NCBI GenBank assembly: GCA_963789535.1
Contig: CAWBKU010000005.1
Location: forward strand, 1,240,001-1,304,000
Source: CAVXHQ01 sp963789535
GTDB lineage: Bacteria; Pseudomonadota; Alphaproteobacteria; Rhodobacterales; Rhodobacteraceae
Direction of reading: 5' to 3'
Length of the DNA stretch: 64,000 nucleotides
This document shows positions 8,612-17,987 of the stretch, piece by piece. The notes under the pieces are model-generated. The model searched no databases. It had not been told where the DNA came from and was given only the letters and a program-made list of their open reading frames with translations. Within the stretch, counting starts at the first letter, position 1; the number at the start of each line of letters is the position of its first letter. Position numbers and translations under genes: made by a program.

Positions 8612-11091
8612 GCGCGCGCCCTGCCGATGGCGGCGAGAACCGCCTCGGGCGTCGCGGGCGCCTGCAAATCGGGCCATGCGGGGCCGCTGGCAGCGACGGC
8701 CTGACCGAGGGCGAGGAACGCCGAGATGCCGAGCATCAGCGGCGGCTCGCCCACCGCCTTGGACCGCCCGACCGTCATCGCCGGGTTCGGTGCGCCCCAA
8801 AGGGTCACGTTGAAGGTGTCGGGCCGGTCCGAACAGGCGGGGACCTTGTAGGTCGAGGGCGCGTGGGTGCGCAGGCGGCCCGCATCGTCCCAGACCAGTT
8901 CCTCGGTCGTGAGCCAGCCCGCCCCCTGCACGTATCCGCCCTCGATCTGGCCGATGTCTATCGCGGGGTTCAGCGAGCGCCCGGCGTCGTGCAGGATGTC
9001 GGCACGCAGGATGCGGTTCTCGCCGGTCAGGGTGTCGATGACGACCTCGGTGACGGCGGCGCCTTGGGCAAAGTAGAAGAACGGCGTGCCCTGACCCCGC
9101 ATCCGGTCCCATTTCAGGCCGGGTGTCGCGTAGAACCCCGTCGCCGAGAGCGAGATGCGCGCCAGATAGGCCGCCGCGACCGCCTCTTCCCAGGCCATCT
9201 CGTGCCCGCCCGCCCGGACCCGGCCGCCGCCAAACGTCGCGGCGCCGCCGGGGTCGATGTCGCCGGTCGCCCGCTCGCCGGGCCCGTCGCCGCGGCTCGC
9301 CAGATCGCCATTGGTGCCGCGGGCCGCGCCGCCGCCCGCCACCACCGCCCCGATCCGCGCCGCGATCGCCTCGCAGGCGGCCAGCACCGCCATGCCGTTC
9401 AGATCGGTGCCCGAGGACGCCGCCGTGGCCGAGGTGTTGGGCACCTTGCCGGTGTCGGTCGCGGTGATCCGCACCCGGTCCATGCCGATCCCGAAGGCGG
9501 CGGCGGCGACCTGCGCCACCTTCTGGAACAGGCCCTGTCCCATCTCGGTGCCGCCATGGTTCAACTGCACCGAGCCGTCCTGATAGACATGCACCAGTGC
9601 GCCCGCCTGATTGAGGTGGGTGAGCGTGAACGAGATCCCGAATTTCACCGGCGAAAAGGCGATGCCGCGTTTCAGGATTGGCTGGCCCGCGTTCCAGTCG
9701 GCGATCGCCGCCTTGCGTGCGGCGTAGTCCGAAGAGTCCAACAGTGCCCCGGTCATCCCGCCGAGGATGAAATCGGTCACGTCCATGCCGTAGGGCGTCG
9801 TATTCGCGGCCCCCTTCGGCGAATGGGCGCCGCCGAACCGGACCCCGCGCCTGGCGCCCGCGTTCTTCTGGCCGGAAATATCCTCGGGGGGGGCCGAAGG
9901 CGGGGGGGGGCGAGACCCCCCCTCGACGCCGGCCATCTCGCGGTAATAGTTGCGGCGGCGCACTTCGGCCCCGTCGAGTCCGAGGACATGCGCCAGATGG
10001 TCCATTACCCGCTCGATCCCGATCATTCCCTGCGGTCCGCCGAACCCGCGAAAGGCGGTCGCCGACTGCGTGTTCGTCTTCAGCCGGTGCGAGGTGATCC
10101 GCGCGGCGGGCAGCAGATAGGCGTTGTCGGCGTGCAGCATCGCGCGGTCGGCGACCGGCAGCGACAGATCCTGCGCCCAGCCACAGCGGGCATATTGGGT
10201 GAACTCGACGCCGGTCAGGCGGCCGTCCGCGTCGGCCCCCGCGCGATAGAGGATGCGGAAATCGTGGCGCTTGCCGGTGACGATCATGTCGTCGTCGCGG
10301 TCGTAGCGCATCTTGCACGCTCGGCCCGTGGCGCGTGCGGCGACGGCGCAGGCGACGGCGAGCGCATTGCCCTGGCTCTCCTTGCCGCCGAACCCGCCGC
10401 CCATCCGGCGCGTCTCGACACGGACCGCGTGCATCGGCAGGCCCAGCGCCTCGGCGACCTTGTGCTGGATTTCGGTCGGGTGCTGGGTCGAGGAGTGGAC
10501 GACCATGTCGCCCCCCTCCTGCGGCAGCGCCAGCGCTGCCTGCCCCTCGAGGTAGAAATGCTCCTGCCCGCCGATGTCGAACCGGCCCTCTACGGTGACG
10601 GCGGCCCCCGCCAGCGCTGCATCGACGTCGCCCTTGGTCCAGATCACCGGCCCTCCCTCGAAGCGGCTGTCCGAGGCGAGGGCCTCGTCGATGGTGAGGA
10701 CGGGGGTTTCGGGGGCGATGTCGGGCGTGCCCAGCCGGGCCGCGGCGCGCGCGGCGAGGTGGCTGGTCGCCACCACGAGAAACAGCGGCTGGCCGACATA
10801 GTGGACACGGTCGGTCGCAAGCAGCGGCTCGTCGTGGGCCGACGGCGAGACGTCGTTGGCATGCGGCAGGTCGGTGGCGGTGAGGACCGTGACCACGCCG
10901 GGGGCGGCGCGCACGGCGGTCAGATCCATGCCTGCGAGGCGCCCGCGCGCGACCGTCGACAGGCCGAACGCCAGATGCAGCGCGCTGCCGGGCAGCGGCA
11001 GGTCGTCGACATAGCGCGCGGCGCCGGTCACGTGCAGCGGTGCGGCATCGTGGGGCAGGGCCCGTCCCACGGTCGTGTCCCCCGCCGTCAT
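8608..11091 (-). CDS. xdhB: xanthine dehydrogenase molybdopterin-binding subunit, with in-frame repeat insertion
   Basis: This 827-residue large subunit has all main motifs: GAARYVDDLPLPG at the N-terminus, GQPLFLVVA, STQHPTEIQHKVA, GGGFGGKESQ for the molybdenum cofactor, FRGFGGPQGM, and NHGGTEMGQGL further on. Together with XdhA it oxidises hypoxanthine and xanthine to urate. It is roughly 40 residues longer than I expect for the family. The extra segment lies after REMAG and before TTPYGMDV (roughly nucleotides 9800-9926). It is made of the dispersed GC-rich repeat read in frame, with Pro- and Gly-rich runs such as SRPPPPSAPPEDISGQ. The reading frame is kept, so the protein may still work. 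Confidence 0.93.
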   Translation of the reverse strand: MTAGDTTVGRALPHDAAPLHVTGAARYVDDLPLPGSALHLAFGLSTVARGRLAGMDLTAVRAAPGVVTVLTATDLPHANDVSPSAHDEPLLATDRVHYVGQPLFLVVATSHLAARAAARLGTPDIAPETPVLTIDEALASDSRFEGGPVIWTKGDVDAALAGAAVTVEGRFDIGGQEHFYLEGQAALALPQEGGDMVVHSSTQHPTEIQHKVAEALGLPMHAVRVETRRMGGGFGGKESQGNALAVACAVAARATGRACKMRYDRDDDMIVTGKRHDFRILYRAGADADGRLTGVEFTQYARCGWAQDLSLPVADRAMLHADNAYLLPAARITSHRLKTNTQSATAFRGFGGPQGMIGIERVMDHLAHVLGLDGAEVRRRNYYREMAGVEGGSRPPPPSAPPEDISGQKNAGARRGVRFGGAHSPKGAANTTPYGMDVTDFILGGMTGALLDSSDYAARKAAIADWNAGQPILKRGIAFSPVKFGISFTLTHLNQAGALVHVYQDGSVQLNHGGTEMGQGLFQKVAQVAAAAFGIGMDRVRITATDTGKVPNTSATAASSGTDLNGMAVLAACEAIAARIGAVVAGGGAARGTNGDLASRGDGPGERATGDIDPGGAATFGGGRVRAGGHEMAWEEAVAAAYLARISLSATGFYATPGLKWDRMRGQGTPFFYFAQGAAVTEVVIDTLTGENRILRADILHDAGRSLNPAIDIGQIEGGYVQGAGWLTTEELVWDDAGRLRTHAPSTYKVPACSDRPDTFNVTLWGAPNPAMTVGRSKAVGEPPLMLGISAFLALGQAVAASGPAWPDLQAPATPEAVLAAIGRARA
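9863..9922 (-). repeat. copy of dispersed repeat, type A, inside xdhB
   Basis: On the plus strand TTCTTCTGGCCGGAAATATC matches the copy at 6268. It is followed by G-runs pairing with C-runs around 9905-9922, a snap-back hairpin. It is translated in frame as part of XdhB. Confidence 0.75.
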
Positions 11092-12464
11092 GCCCGCACC
11101 GCGAGCACGTCGATGGCACTTCCCTGCGTTTCGGCCCAATAGCGCCAGAGCATGTTGCCCGCCGCCTGCAAGCGGTAGGCCGCCGAGGCGCGCATGTCGG
11201 TGAGCGGGGCGAATTCTTCGGCCATCGCGGCCATCCCGGCGCGCACCGTCGACTCTGTCCAGGGCTGCCCCGTGAGGGCCGTTTCCACGGCGCGCGCCCG
11301 TTTCGGTGTGGCGGCCATGCCGCCGAAGGCGATTCGCGCATGGGTCACGGTGCCGGCGTCGATGCCGATATCGAAGGCGCCGCAGACCGCGGAGATGTCC
11401 TGGTCGAACCGCTTCGACAGTTTCCATGCCCGCAGGTCCGGCGCGGAGGCGGCAAAGCTGACCGCCTCGACGAACTCGCCCGTCTGCCGGTCCTGCTTGC
11501 CATAGGCGATGAAAAAATCCTCGAGCGCCACGTCGCGCCGCACCTCGCCCCGCCGCAGGTGGAGCACCGCCCCGAGCGCGATCAGCACCGGCGCGTTGTC
11601 GCCGATCGGAGAGCCGTTGGCGAGCGATCCGCCGAGCGTCGCGGCGTTGCGCACCTGCACCGAGCCATAGCGCCTGATCACCTCGGCATAGGCGGGCAGG
11701 CCGGGGGCCACCGCCTCGGCCAGCGCGGTCATGGTGACGGCGGCGCCGACGCGCAGGGTGTCGCCGTCATGTTCGATTTGTGCAAGATCATGGCAGCCAG
11801 AGAGGAAAACGACCTCGCCCAGGTTGCGAAACTGCTTCGTCACCCAGAGGCCCACGTCTGTCGCCCCGGCGATCAGCGTGGCGTCGGGATGCGCGACATA
11901 CCACCCGGCGAGGGCATCGGCGCTGTCGGGTAGAAAGGGCGCCCCCTCTTCCGCGCGGGGCGCGTCATCGGGGGTGGGCGGCACGTCGTGCAGCCAGTCG
12001 GGAACGGGGGCTGTCGCCGCGGCGCGCGCCGCGCGGACGATGGGCGCATAGCCGGTGCAGCGGCACAGGTTGCCGGCAAGCTGATCGTCATGGTCGGTGC
12101 GGCCATTCAGATGCGCCACCGCCATCGAGACGACGAAGCCGGGGGTGCAGAAGCCGCACTGGCTGCCATGATGGTCGACCATGGCCTGCTGCACCGGATG
12201 CAGGGTGCCGTCGGGGGCGGCGATCCCCTCGACGGTGCGGACGGCCTTGCCGTGGACCTGCGGCATGAACAGGATGCAGGCGTTCAGCGACCGGGCGGCA
12301 CCGTCGCCCGTCACCATCACCGTGCAGGCACCGCAATCGCCTTCGTTGCAGCCTTCCTTGGTGCCCTTCAGGCCGCGCCGCTCGCGCAGCCAGTCAAGCA
12401 GGGTCTCTGTCGCACCCACGTCGGTGCGGACGATCTCGCCGTTGAGGCGAAACGCGATCTCCAT
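11088..12464 (-). CDS. xdhA: xanthine dehydrogenase small subunit (2Fe-2S and FAD)
   Basis: This 458-residue protein has two [2Fe-2S] domains followed by an FAD-binding domain. Cluster ligands are visible in CNEGDCGACTV (about residues 39-49), CGFCTPGF and NLCRCTGY. The FAD part begins near residue 185 with TLIAGATDVGLWV, then NAATLGGSLANGSPIGD. It passes electrons from the molybdenum site in XdhB to NAD+. It is the first gene of the operon, so its promoter must be in the 166 nt upstream; I see no clear operator there. Its stop overlaps the xdhB start by 4 nt. The start at MEIAFRLNG begins the ferredoxin fold directly. Confidence 0.93.
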   Translation of the reverse strand: MEIAFRLNGEIVRTDVGATETLLDWLRERRGLKGTKEGCNEGDCGACTVMVTGDGAARSLNACILFMPQVHGKAVRTVEGIAAPDGTLHPVQQAMVDHHGSQCGFCTPGFVVSMAVAHLNGRTDHDDQLAGNLCRCTGYAPIVRAARAAATAPVPDWLHDVPPTPDDAPRAEEGAPFLPDSADALAGWYVAHPDATLIAGATDVGLWVTKQFRNLGEVVFLSGCHDLAQIEHDGDTLRVGAAVTMTALAEAVAPGLPAYAEVIRRYGSVQVRNAATLGGSLANGSPIGDNAPVLIALGAVLHLRRGEVRRDVALEDFFIAYGKQDRQTGEFVEAVSFAASAPDLRAWKLSKRFDQDISAVCGAFDIGIDAGTVTHARIAFGGMAATPKRARAVETALTGQPWTESTVRAGMAAMAEEFAPLTDMRASAAYRLQAAGNMLWRYWAETQGSAIDVLAVRA

Positions 12465-12630
12465 GAAGCTATCCGCCGCGATACCATGCGTCCCCGGGGC
12501 CGGTGCGCGGTCGATGCGGCGTAGACCGCGCGGCCCTCTGTCCTTGCCCATGAAAGAGAGCGACGGCACCCTTGGCAAGCCGATTCGGGGTCTGGGGACG
12601 ACAGATGGGCCCAGAGGTCGGGCATTTGAC

Positions 12631-13113
12631 CTAAAGAGAGGCGGCAAGTTCGCCAAGCTGTGTCGCGCAAGTGCCCCACCCGTCGTAAAAGCCCATGTCC
12701 TCGTGCGACCTGGCGGCCTGCGCCGTCGCGTGGTGCACCTTCACGTCGTAGGTGCTGCCACCGCCCGGCGCGTCGGCCATCGTGATGTCGGCGGTGAAGG
12801 CAAAGTCCATCGGCCCGGTCCCGAATGTGTTGGGCACGAAATCCGGGCCGAGAGCGTTGGTCCAGACCAGCCGCCGCGCAGGTTCGGCGACGAGGATACA
12901 GCCGGGCGCGTTGTCCATCCTGCCATGGTCCGGCACGATCATCACGATCCTGAAACGCCCGCCCGGAATCGCCTCTATCTCGGCGACGGGCACCTCGACG
13001 GGTTTCGGGGCGAACCATTGCTTGAGCAGGTCCGGCTCGGTCCAGCAGCGCCAGACGGCGGCAGGGCTGGCGGCCAAAGTGCGGGTGAAGGCGAGGGTGT
13101 GGGTTTCGGTCAT
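12631..13113 (-). CDS. SRPBCC (AHSA1/START-type) domain protein
   Basis: This 160-residue single-domain protein has the AHSA1-like pattern: TRTLAASPAAVWRCWTEPDL at the N-terminus, QWFAPKPVEV, PGGRFRIVM, and a C-terminal YDGWGTCATQLGELA helix. SRPBCC proteins have a deep hydrophobic pocket and often act in small-molecule binding or stress responses. It overlaps the ArsR-type gene by ATGA. Such ArsR-SRPBCC pairs are common in proteobacteria and are presumed co-regulated. The ligand is unknown. Confidence 0.85.
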   Translation of the reverse strand: MTETHTLAFTRTLAASPAAVWRCWTEPDLLKQWFAPKPVEVPVAEIEAIPGGRFRIVMIVPDHGRMDNAPGCILVAEPARRLVWTNALGPDFVPNTFGTGPMDFAFTADITMADAPGGGSTYDVKVHHATAQAARSHEDMGFYDGWGTCATQLGELAASL

Positions 13114-13439
13114 TCTCGTTTCCTGTCCAGAGTAATAGCGAGGGCATCGAGACGGTCGAGCCGCCCCTCCCAGAGCTGTCGTTGCCGGGCCAGCCAGTCC
13201 TCGGCCTCGGCCAGCGGCGCCGCCTCGATATGCACCGTCCGCACCCGCCCGACCTTTTCCGACCGCACCAGTCCCGCCGCCTCGAGCACCCTGAGATGGC
13301 GCAGGAACGTCGGCAGGGCGATGTCGTGGGGGGCGTGCAGGGCGCTGACGGTTTCGGGGCCGAGGGTCAGCCGTTCGACCACGGCCCGACGGGTCGGGTC
13401 GGCGATGGCGGCAAAGAAGGCGCTCAGATGGTTAGTCAT
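13110..13439 (-). CDS. ArsR-family winged-helix regulator
   Basis: This 109-residue DNA-binding protein has the helix-turn-helix segment SALHAPHDIALPTFLRHLRV followed by LEAAGLVRSEKVGRVRTVHI, a typical ArsR/SmtB wing. I see no cysteine metal-binding motif, which agrees with the non-metal subgroup paired with SRPBCC proteins. The start codon is embedded in an imperfect inverted repeat at 13431-13452 (GTTA and TAAC arms around TAGCTA). That could be an autoregulatory operator, though the match between arms is weak. The gene is divergent from dnaE. Confidence 0.85.
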   Translation of the reverse strand: MTNHLSAFFAAIADPTRRAVVERLTLGPETVSALHAPHDIALPTFLRHLRVLEAAGLVRSEKVGRVRTVHIEAAPLAEAEDWLARQRQLWEGRLDRLDALAITLDRKRE

Positions 13440-13533
13440 GTAGCTAGGTAACGGGATCGCGAAGACTGGGTCAAGGCGGTTGTTCGAATGGCCAGGTATG
13501 GCATCCTTCCGGCGAACGGGCCCGGTCGACCGG

Positions 13534-13572
13534 GCGGACCCTCCGGGGGGAGGTATTTCGGGCAAGAAAAAG
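13534..13572 (+). repeat. copy of dispersed repeat, type B (39 nt)
   Basis: It runs from GCGGACCCTCCGGGGGGAGG to GGGCAAGAAAAAG. All 39 nt are identical to the copy at 21962. It lies between the divergent ArsR gene and dnaE, where it could affect the dnaE leader. Confidence 0.8.
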
Positions 13573-13619
13573 CCGAGCGTCTGCTTTCCCCCCCGGCGGT
13601 GCGCGCGTAGTCTGGGGCC

Positions 13620-16600
13620 ATGACCGATCCCCGCTTTGTCCACCTGCGCGTCCACACCGAATATTCGCTGCTCGAGGGGGCCGTGCCCCTGCAATCGCTG
13701 CCGGGGCTGGCCGCGAAGGCCGGGATGCCGGCGGTCGCGATCACCGACACCAACAACCTGTTCGGCGCGCTGGAATTCTCGGAATATGCCGCCAAGGCGG
13801 GCGTGCAGCCGATCGTCGGGTGCCAGATGGCGCTGGGCTACCTCGCGCCGGAACCGGGCAAGCGGGCGGAGCCGCCCGCCGCCGTGGTCCTTCTGGCGCA
13901 AAGCGAGGGCGGCTATCGGAACCTGATGAAACTGAACTCCTGCGCCTATCTGGAGGCGCGCGGCGAGGTGGCGCAGATCAGTCTGGAGGAACTGGGGAGC
14001 CACGCCGAAGGGCTGATCTGCCTGACGGGGGGCGCCGACGGGCCGGTCGGGCGGCTGATCCGGGCGGGGCAGGGCGCGCGCGCCGAGGCGCTGGTGCAGG
14101 CGCTGGCGGCGGCATTTCCGGGGCGCCTCTATGTGGAATTGCAGCGCCATCCCGGCGAGGACGGCCTGCCGCAGGCGGAGTCCGCGACCGAGCGGGCGTT
14201 CGTCGAGATGGCCTATGCCATGGACCTGCCGCTGGTCGCGACCAATGACGTGCATTTCCCCAAACCCGACTTCTACGAGGCGCACGATGCGCTGCTGTGC
14301 ATCGCGGACGGTGCCTATGTCGACCAGCAGGGCGCGCGCAGGCGACTGACGCCACAGCATTATTTCAAGTCCGAGCGCGAGATGGCGACGCTCTTCGCCG
14401 ATCTGCCGGAGGCGCTGGAGAACACCGTCGAGATTGCGCGGCGCTGCGCGTTTCGCGCGTTCAAGCGCGATCCGATCCTGCCGAAGTTCGCCGACGACGA
14501 GGTCGCCGAATTGCGCCGACAGTCGGTCGAGGGCCTGAAGGCGCGTCTTGCCGTAATCCCGCACGCCGCGCCCGTCGCGGACTACGAGGCGCGGCTCGAA
14601 TTCGAACTCGGCATCATCGAACGGATGGGGTTCCCCGGCTATTTCCTGATCGTCGCCGACTTCATCGGCTGGGCGAAGGACAATGGCATCCCCGTGGGGC
14701 CGGGGCGGGGGTCGGGGGCGGGGTCGCTCGTCGCCTATTCGCTGCTCGTCACCGATCTCGATCCGCTGCGCTATTCGCTCTTGTTCGAGCGGTTCCTGAA
14801 CCCCGAGCGGGTGTCGATGCCCGATTTCGACATCGACTTCTGCATGGACCGCCGCGAAGAGGTGATCCGCTACGTGCAGGGCAAATACGGGCGCGACCGG
14901 GTGGGGCAGATCATCACCTTCGGCGCGATGTTGTCCAAGGCTGCGGTGCGCGACATGGGCCGGGTGTTGCAGATGCCCTACGGCCAGGTCGACCGGATAT
15001 CGAAGATGATCCCGGTCGAGGGCGTGAAGCCGGTCAGCATCCAGAAGGCGCTGGCCGACGAGCCGAGGCTCCGCGAGGAGGCGAAGAACGAGGAGGTTGT
15101 GGCGCGCCTGCTGGACTACGCGGGGCAGGTCGAGGGGCTGTTGCGCAACGCCTCGACCCACGCGGCGGGCGTGGTGATCGGCGACCGGCCGCTGGACGAG
15201 CTGGTGCCGCTCTACCGCGATCCGCGGTCGGACATGCCCGCGACGCAGTTCAACATGAAATGGGTCGAGGCGGCGGGCCTCGTGAAGTTTGACTTTCTGG
15301 GCCTCAAGACCCTGACCGTGATCGCCAATGCCGTGGCGTTGATCCGCGCGGCAGGCAGGCCGCTGAACGTGACGGCGGAGGGCGTCGAGCTCTACACGCC
15401 GCCAGCGGGGTTCGAATACGACATCGGGGCGATCCCGCTCGACGACGAGAAGTCCTACGCGCTCTATTCCGCCGCGCGGACCGTTGCCGTGTTCCAGGTG
15501 GAATCCAGCGGCATGATGGACGCCCTCAAGCGGATGAAACCGACCTGCATCGAGGACATCGTCGCCCTCGTCGCCCTCTACCGGCCCGGCCCGATGGAAA
15601 ACATCCCGGCCTATTGCGAGGTGAAGAACGGGCTGAAACCGCTTGAATCCATTCACCCTTCGATCGACCACATCCTGTCCGAGACGCAGGGCATCATCGT
15701 CTATCAGGAACAGGTGATGGAGATCGCGCAGGTCATGGCGGGCTACAGCCTCGGCGGTGCCGATCTCTTGCGCCGTGCCATGGGCAAGAAGATCGCCGAG
15801 GAGATGTCCAAGGAGCGGCCCAAGTTCGAGGCGGGCGCGAAGGCGAACGGGGTCGACGCGAAGAAGGCCCGGGACGTCTTCGACCTCTTGGAAAAATTCG
15901 CCAACTACGGCTTCAACAAGAGCCATGCCGCCGCCTATGCGGTCGTCAGCTATCAGACCGCATGGCTCAAGGCGAACCACCCGGTCGAATTCATGGCCGG
16001 CGTGATGAACTGCGACATCCACCTGACGGACAAGCTCGGCGTCTATTTTCAGGAGGTCAAGAAGGGCCTCGGCCTGTCGTATGTGCCGCCCTGCGTGAAC
16101 CGCTCGCAGGCGACGTTCTCGGTGGCCGAGGGACGCCTCGTCTATGCGCTCGGCGCGCTCAAGAACGTCGGCGTCGACGCGATGAAACTGATCGTCGAGG
16201 GGCGCGGCGAAAGGCCCTTCGTCTCGGTCTTCGATCTGGCGCGCCGCGTCGACCTCAAGCGGGTCGGCAAGCGGCCGCTCGAGATGCTGGCGCGGGCCGG
16301 GGGGTTCGACCAGCTCGACGGCAATCGACATCGTATTTTGACAAGTCTGGACGGGCTGGTGGCCTATTCCGGGGCGATCCACGAGCAGAAAAGTTCAAGC
16401 CAGGTCTCGCTCTTCGGCGAGGCGGGCGACGATCTGCCGGAGCCGCGATTGGCGGGCCTGCCCGACTGGGCGCCCGCCGAACGGCTGGCCGAAGAGTTCA
16501 AGGCAATCGGCTTCTACCTCTCCGGCCACCCGCTCGACGACTATCGCGCGGCCCTCAAACGCAAGGGGATCCTGACCCTCGACGAGGTGACGGAGCGCGC

Positions 16601-17117
16601 GGCGCAGGGCGCCTTCATCGGCAGGATGGCGGGCACCGTGCTGGGCCGGCAGGAGCGCAAGTCGGCGCGCGGCAACCGGTTCGCCTTTGCGCAATTGTCC
16701 GATCCGACCGGGCAATACGAGGTCACGCTGTTCTCGGACACCCTCGAGGCGGCGCGCGATCACCTTGTGGCGGGGGGGCGCGTCGTCGTGCAGGTCGAGG
16801 CGACGATGGAGGCGGACCAGTTGAAGCTGCTGGGCCGGTCGGTGGCGCCGCTGGACGACGTGGTGGCGGACGCGGGCGCCGTGGGATTGCGCATCTATGT
16901 CGAGGCCGAGGCGGCCATCGCCCATGTCGCCGGCGTCCTGCAAGGCGCGCTGCGCGACAAGGTGCGCGGCGGCAGGGGGCCGATCCTGTTCACCGTCATG
17001 GCCGACGGCCTGCCCGGCGACGTCGAGATCGACTGCGGTGTGGAATACCCTGTAAACCCTCAGATAAAGGGGGCGCTGCGGTCGCTCGACGGGGTTATCG
17101 AGGTCGAGGAGATCTGA
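13620..17117 (+). CDS. dnaE: DNA polymerase III alpha subunit
   Basis: This 1165-residue protein is the replicative polymerase catalytic subunit, DnaE1 type. The PHP domain comes first (VHLRVHTEYSLLEGA, ITDTNNLFG). The palm holds the PDFDIDFCMD aspartates at about residue 402 and the third catalytic region KFDFLGLKTL at about 558. Other marks are GPGRGSGAGSLVAYSL and ANYGFNKSHAAAYA. An OB-fold near residue 1000 (GRMAGTVLGRQERKSARGNR) and a small C-terminal domain complete it. The length fits the family (about 1160). It extends the leading and lagging strands in the holoenzyme. Confidence 0.97.
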   Translation: MTDPRFVHLRVHTEYSLLEGAVPLQSLPGLAAKAGMPAVAITDTNNLFGALEFSEYAAKAGVQPIVGCQMALGYLAPEPGKRAEPPAAVVLLAQSEGGYRNLMKLNSCAYLEARGEVAQISLEELGSHAEGLICLTGGADGPVGRLIRAGQGARAEALVQALAAAFPGRLYVELQRHPGEDGLPQAESATERAFVEMAYAMDLPLVATNDVHFPKPDFYEAHDALLCIADGAYVDQQGARRRLTPQHYFKSEREMATLFADLPEALENTVEIARRCAFRAFKRDPILPKFADDEVAELRRQSVEGLKARLAVIPHAAPVADYEARLEFELGIIERMGFPGYFLIVADFIGWAKDNGIPVGPGRGSGAGSLVAYSLLVTDLDPLRYSLLFERFLNPERVSMPDFDIDFCMDRREEVIRYVQGKYGRDRVGQIITFGAMLSKAAVRDMGRVLQMPYGQVDRISKMIPVEGVKPVSIQKALADEPRLREEAKNEEVVARLLDYAGQVEGLLRNASTHAAGVVIGDRPLDELVPLYRDPRSDMPATQFNMKWVEAAGLVKFDFLGLKTLTVIANAVALIRAAGRPLNVTAEGVELYTPPAGFEYDIGAIPLDDEKSYALYSAARTVAVFQVESSGMMDALKRMKPTCIEDIVALVALYRPGPMENIPAYCEVKNGLKPLESIHPSIDHILSETQGIIVYQEQVMEIAQVMAGYSLGGADLLRRAMGKKIAEEMSKERPKFEAGAKANGVDAKKARDVFDLLEKFANYGFNKSHAAAYAVVSYQTAWLKANHPVEFMAGVMNCDIHLTDKLGVYFQEVKKGLGLSYVPPCVNRSQATFSVAEGRLVYALGALKNVGVDAMKLIVEGRGERPFVSVFDLARRVDLKRVGKRPLEMLARAGGFDQLDGNRHRILTSLDGLVAYSGAIHEQKSSSQVSLFGEAGDDLPEPRLAGLPDWAPAERLAEEFKAIGFYLSGHPLDDYRAALKRKGILTLDEVTERAAQGAFIGRMAGTVLGRQERKSARGNRFAFAQLSDPTGQYEVTLFSDTLEAARDHLVAGGRVVVQVEATMEADQLKLLGRSVAPLDDVVADAGAVGLRIYVEAEAAIAHVAGVLQGALRDKVRGGRGPILFTVMADGLPGDVEIDCGVEYPVNPQIKGALRSLDGVIEVEEI

Positions 17118-17263
17118 AACGGCGCGCCGCAGTCGTGCGCGCGTCTCTGGACGGGCGCGGCAGCGCAGGCTAGAACCGCCGCGACGGACGCGGCCCGCCC
17201 CAAGAGGCCCGCTGCACGATGGGGCCCGCAGGGTGCGGGTCGGGCATGGGTTAGGGGGACGAC

Positions 17264-17983
17264 ATGATCCGGTTACGGAAATCCTTGGTATTTGTGGCGC
17301 TCCTGCTGGCGGGCGCCTGTTCGGACCCGCTCTCCGGGGTCGACCGGCTGTCGGACGTGCCGCTCGCTGCGGGGACCGCGACGGCGACGGTCGTTCCCGG
17401 GGCTTCGGATGCGGCGGGCGCGCCGCCGGTCCTGCCGGGTCTTCTCGCCGGTCTGTTCGGCGACGGCGGCGGGAGCGGCGATGCGACGGTGACGCCCGCC
17501 TCGGTCGTGATCGCCGGTGCCGCGCCGCTGCCGCCCGGCGCGACGGTGCCCTACGGTGTGCTCGCCACCGTGTGTGGCGTCGATGCCGCGAGCCTCGGCA
17601 GCCCCGTCGCCAGTGCCTCGGGCTATGCCGTCTATGACACCGATCCCACGACGACCGCGCCGCGCACCCAGTACATCACCGGGTTCGAGGACGGCTGCGC
17701 GCGGCAGTTCTATGCCGCTCTCGCGATCTTCGGCGATATCGGCACCCACGAATTGGTGCGCTATTCCGAGGCGGCGGGCGACGGTTATTCCGGAACCGAC
17801 CGCGCCTACGAGACGCTCAAGGCCGCCTATTGCGGGGTGGCCGAGGGCGTGCCCTGCGGTGCGCGTCTCGAGGCGCTGGCGGCGCGGACGACGTTCCTGA
17901 CGGTCTATGAGAGTTTCGGCACCGAGAACGGCTGGGCCGACATTCTGCTGAGTGACGGGCGGGTGATCGCCGACGACTTCTGA
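17264..17983 (+). CDS. putative lipoprotein of unknown function
   Basis: This 239-residue protein has a short hydrophobic signal ending in a lipobox-like LAGAC at about residue 19, so it is probably lipid-anchored. A low-complexity Gly/Ala/Pro stretch follows (about 38-70). The C-terminal two thirds is a soluble domain with four more Cys residues (in TVCGVD, DGCARQFY, AAYCGVAEG and VPCGAR) that could form disulfides in the periplasm. I do not recognise the family. The start has a good TAGGGGGA ribosome-binding site. It is followed at 4 nt by the convergent slyX gene. Confidence 0.7.
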   Translation: MIRLRKSLVFVALLLAGACSDPLSGVDRLSDVPLAAGTATATVVPGASDAAGAPPVLPGLLAGLFGDGGGSGDATVTPASVVIAGAAPLPPGATVPYGVLATVCGVDAASLGSPVASASGYAVYDTDPTTTAPRTQYITGFEDGCARQFYAALAIFGDIGTHELVRYSEAAGDGYSGTDRAYETLKAAYCGVAEGVPCGARLEALAARTTFLTVYESFGTENGWADILLSDGRVIADDF

Positions 17984-17987
17984 GGCG

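Noticed and set aside
13431..13452. ArsR operator as a separate feature
   Set aside because: Only the outer GTTA/TAAC arms and a few inner bases match, so it is mentioned with the gene and not listed as a site.
13110..16382. Very long open frame on the minus strand opposite dnaE
   Set aside because: It is the mirror of a high-GC gene with strong codon bias. Apart from its last 109 codons, which are the ArsR gene, it has low-complexity Arg/His/Gly composition and no family motifs.
17223..17241. Hairpin between dnaE and the lipoprotein gene
   Set aside because: An 8-bp stem with loop GGG exists, but it lies close to the downstream start and has no T-run; such stems are frequent by chance at this GC content.
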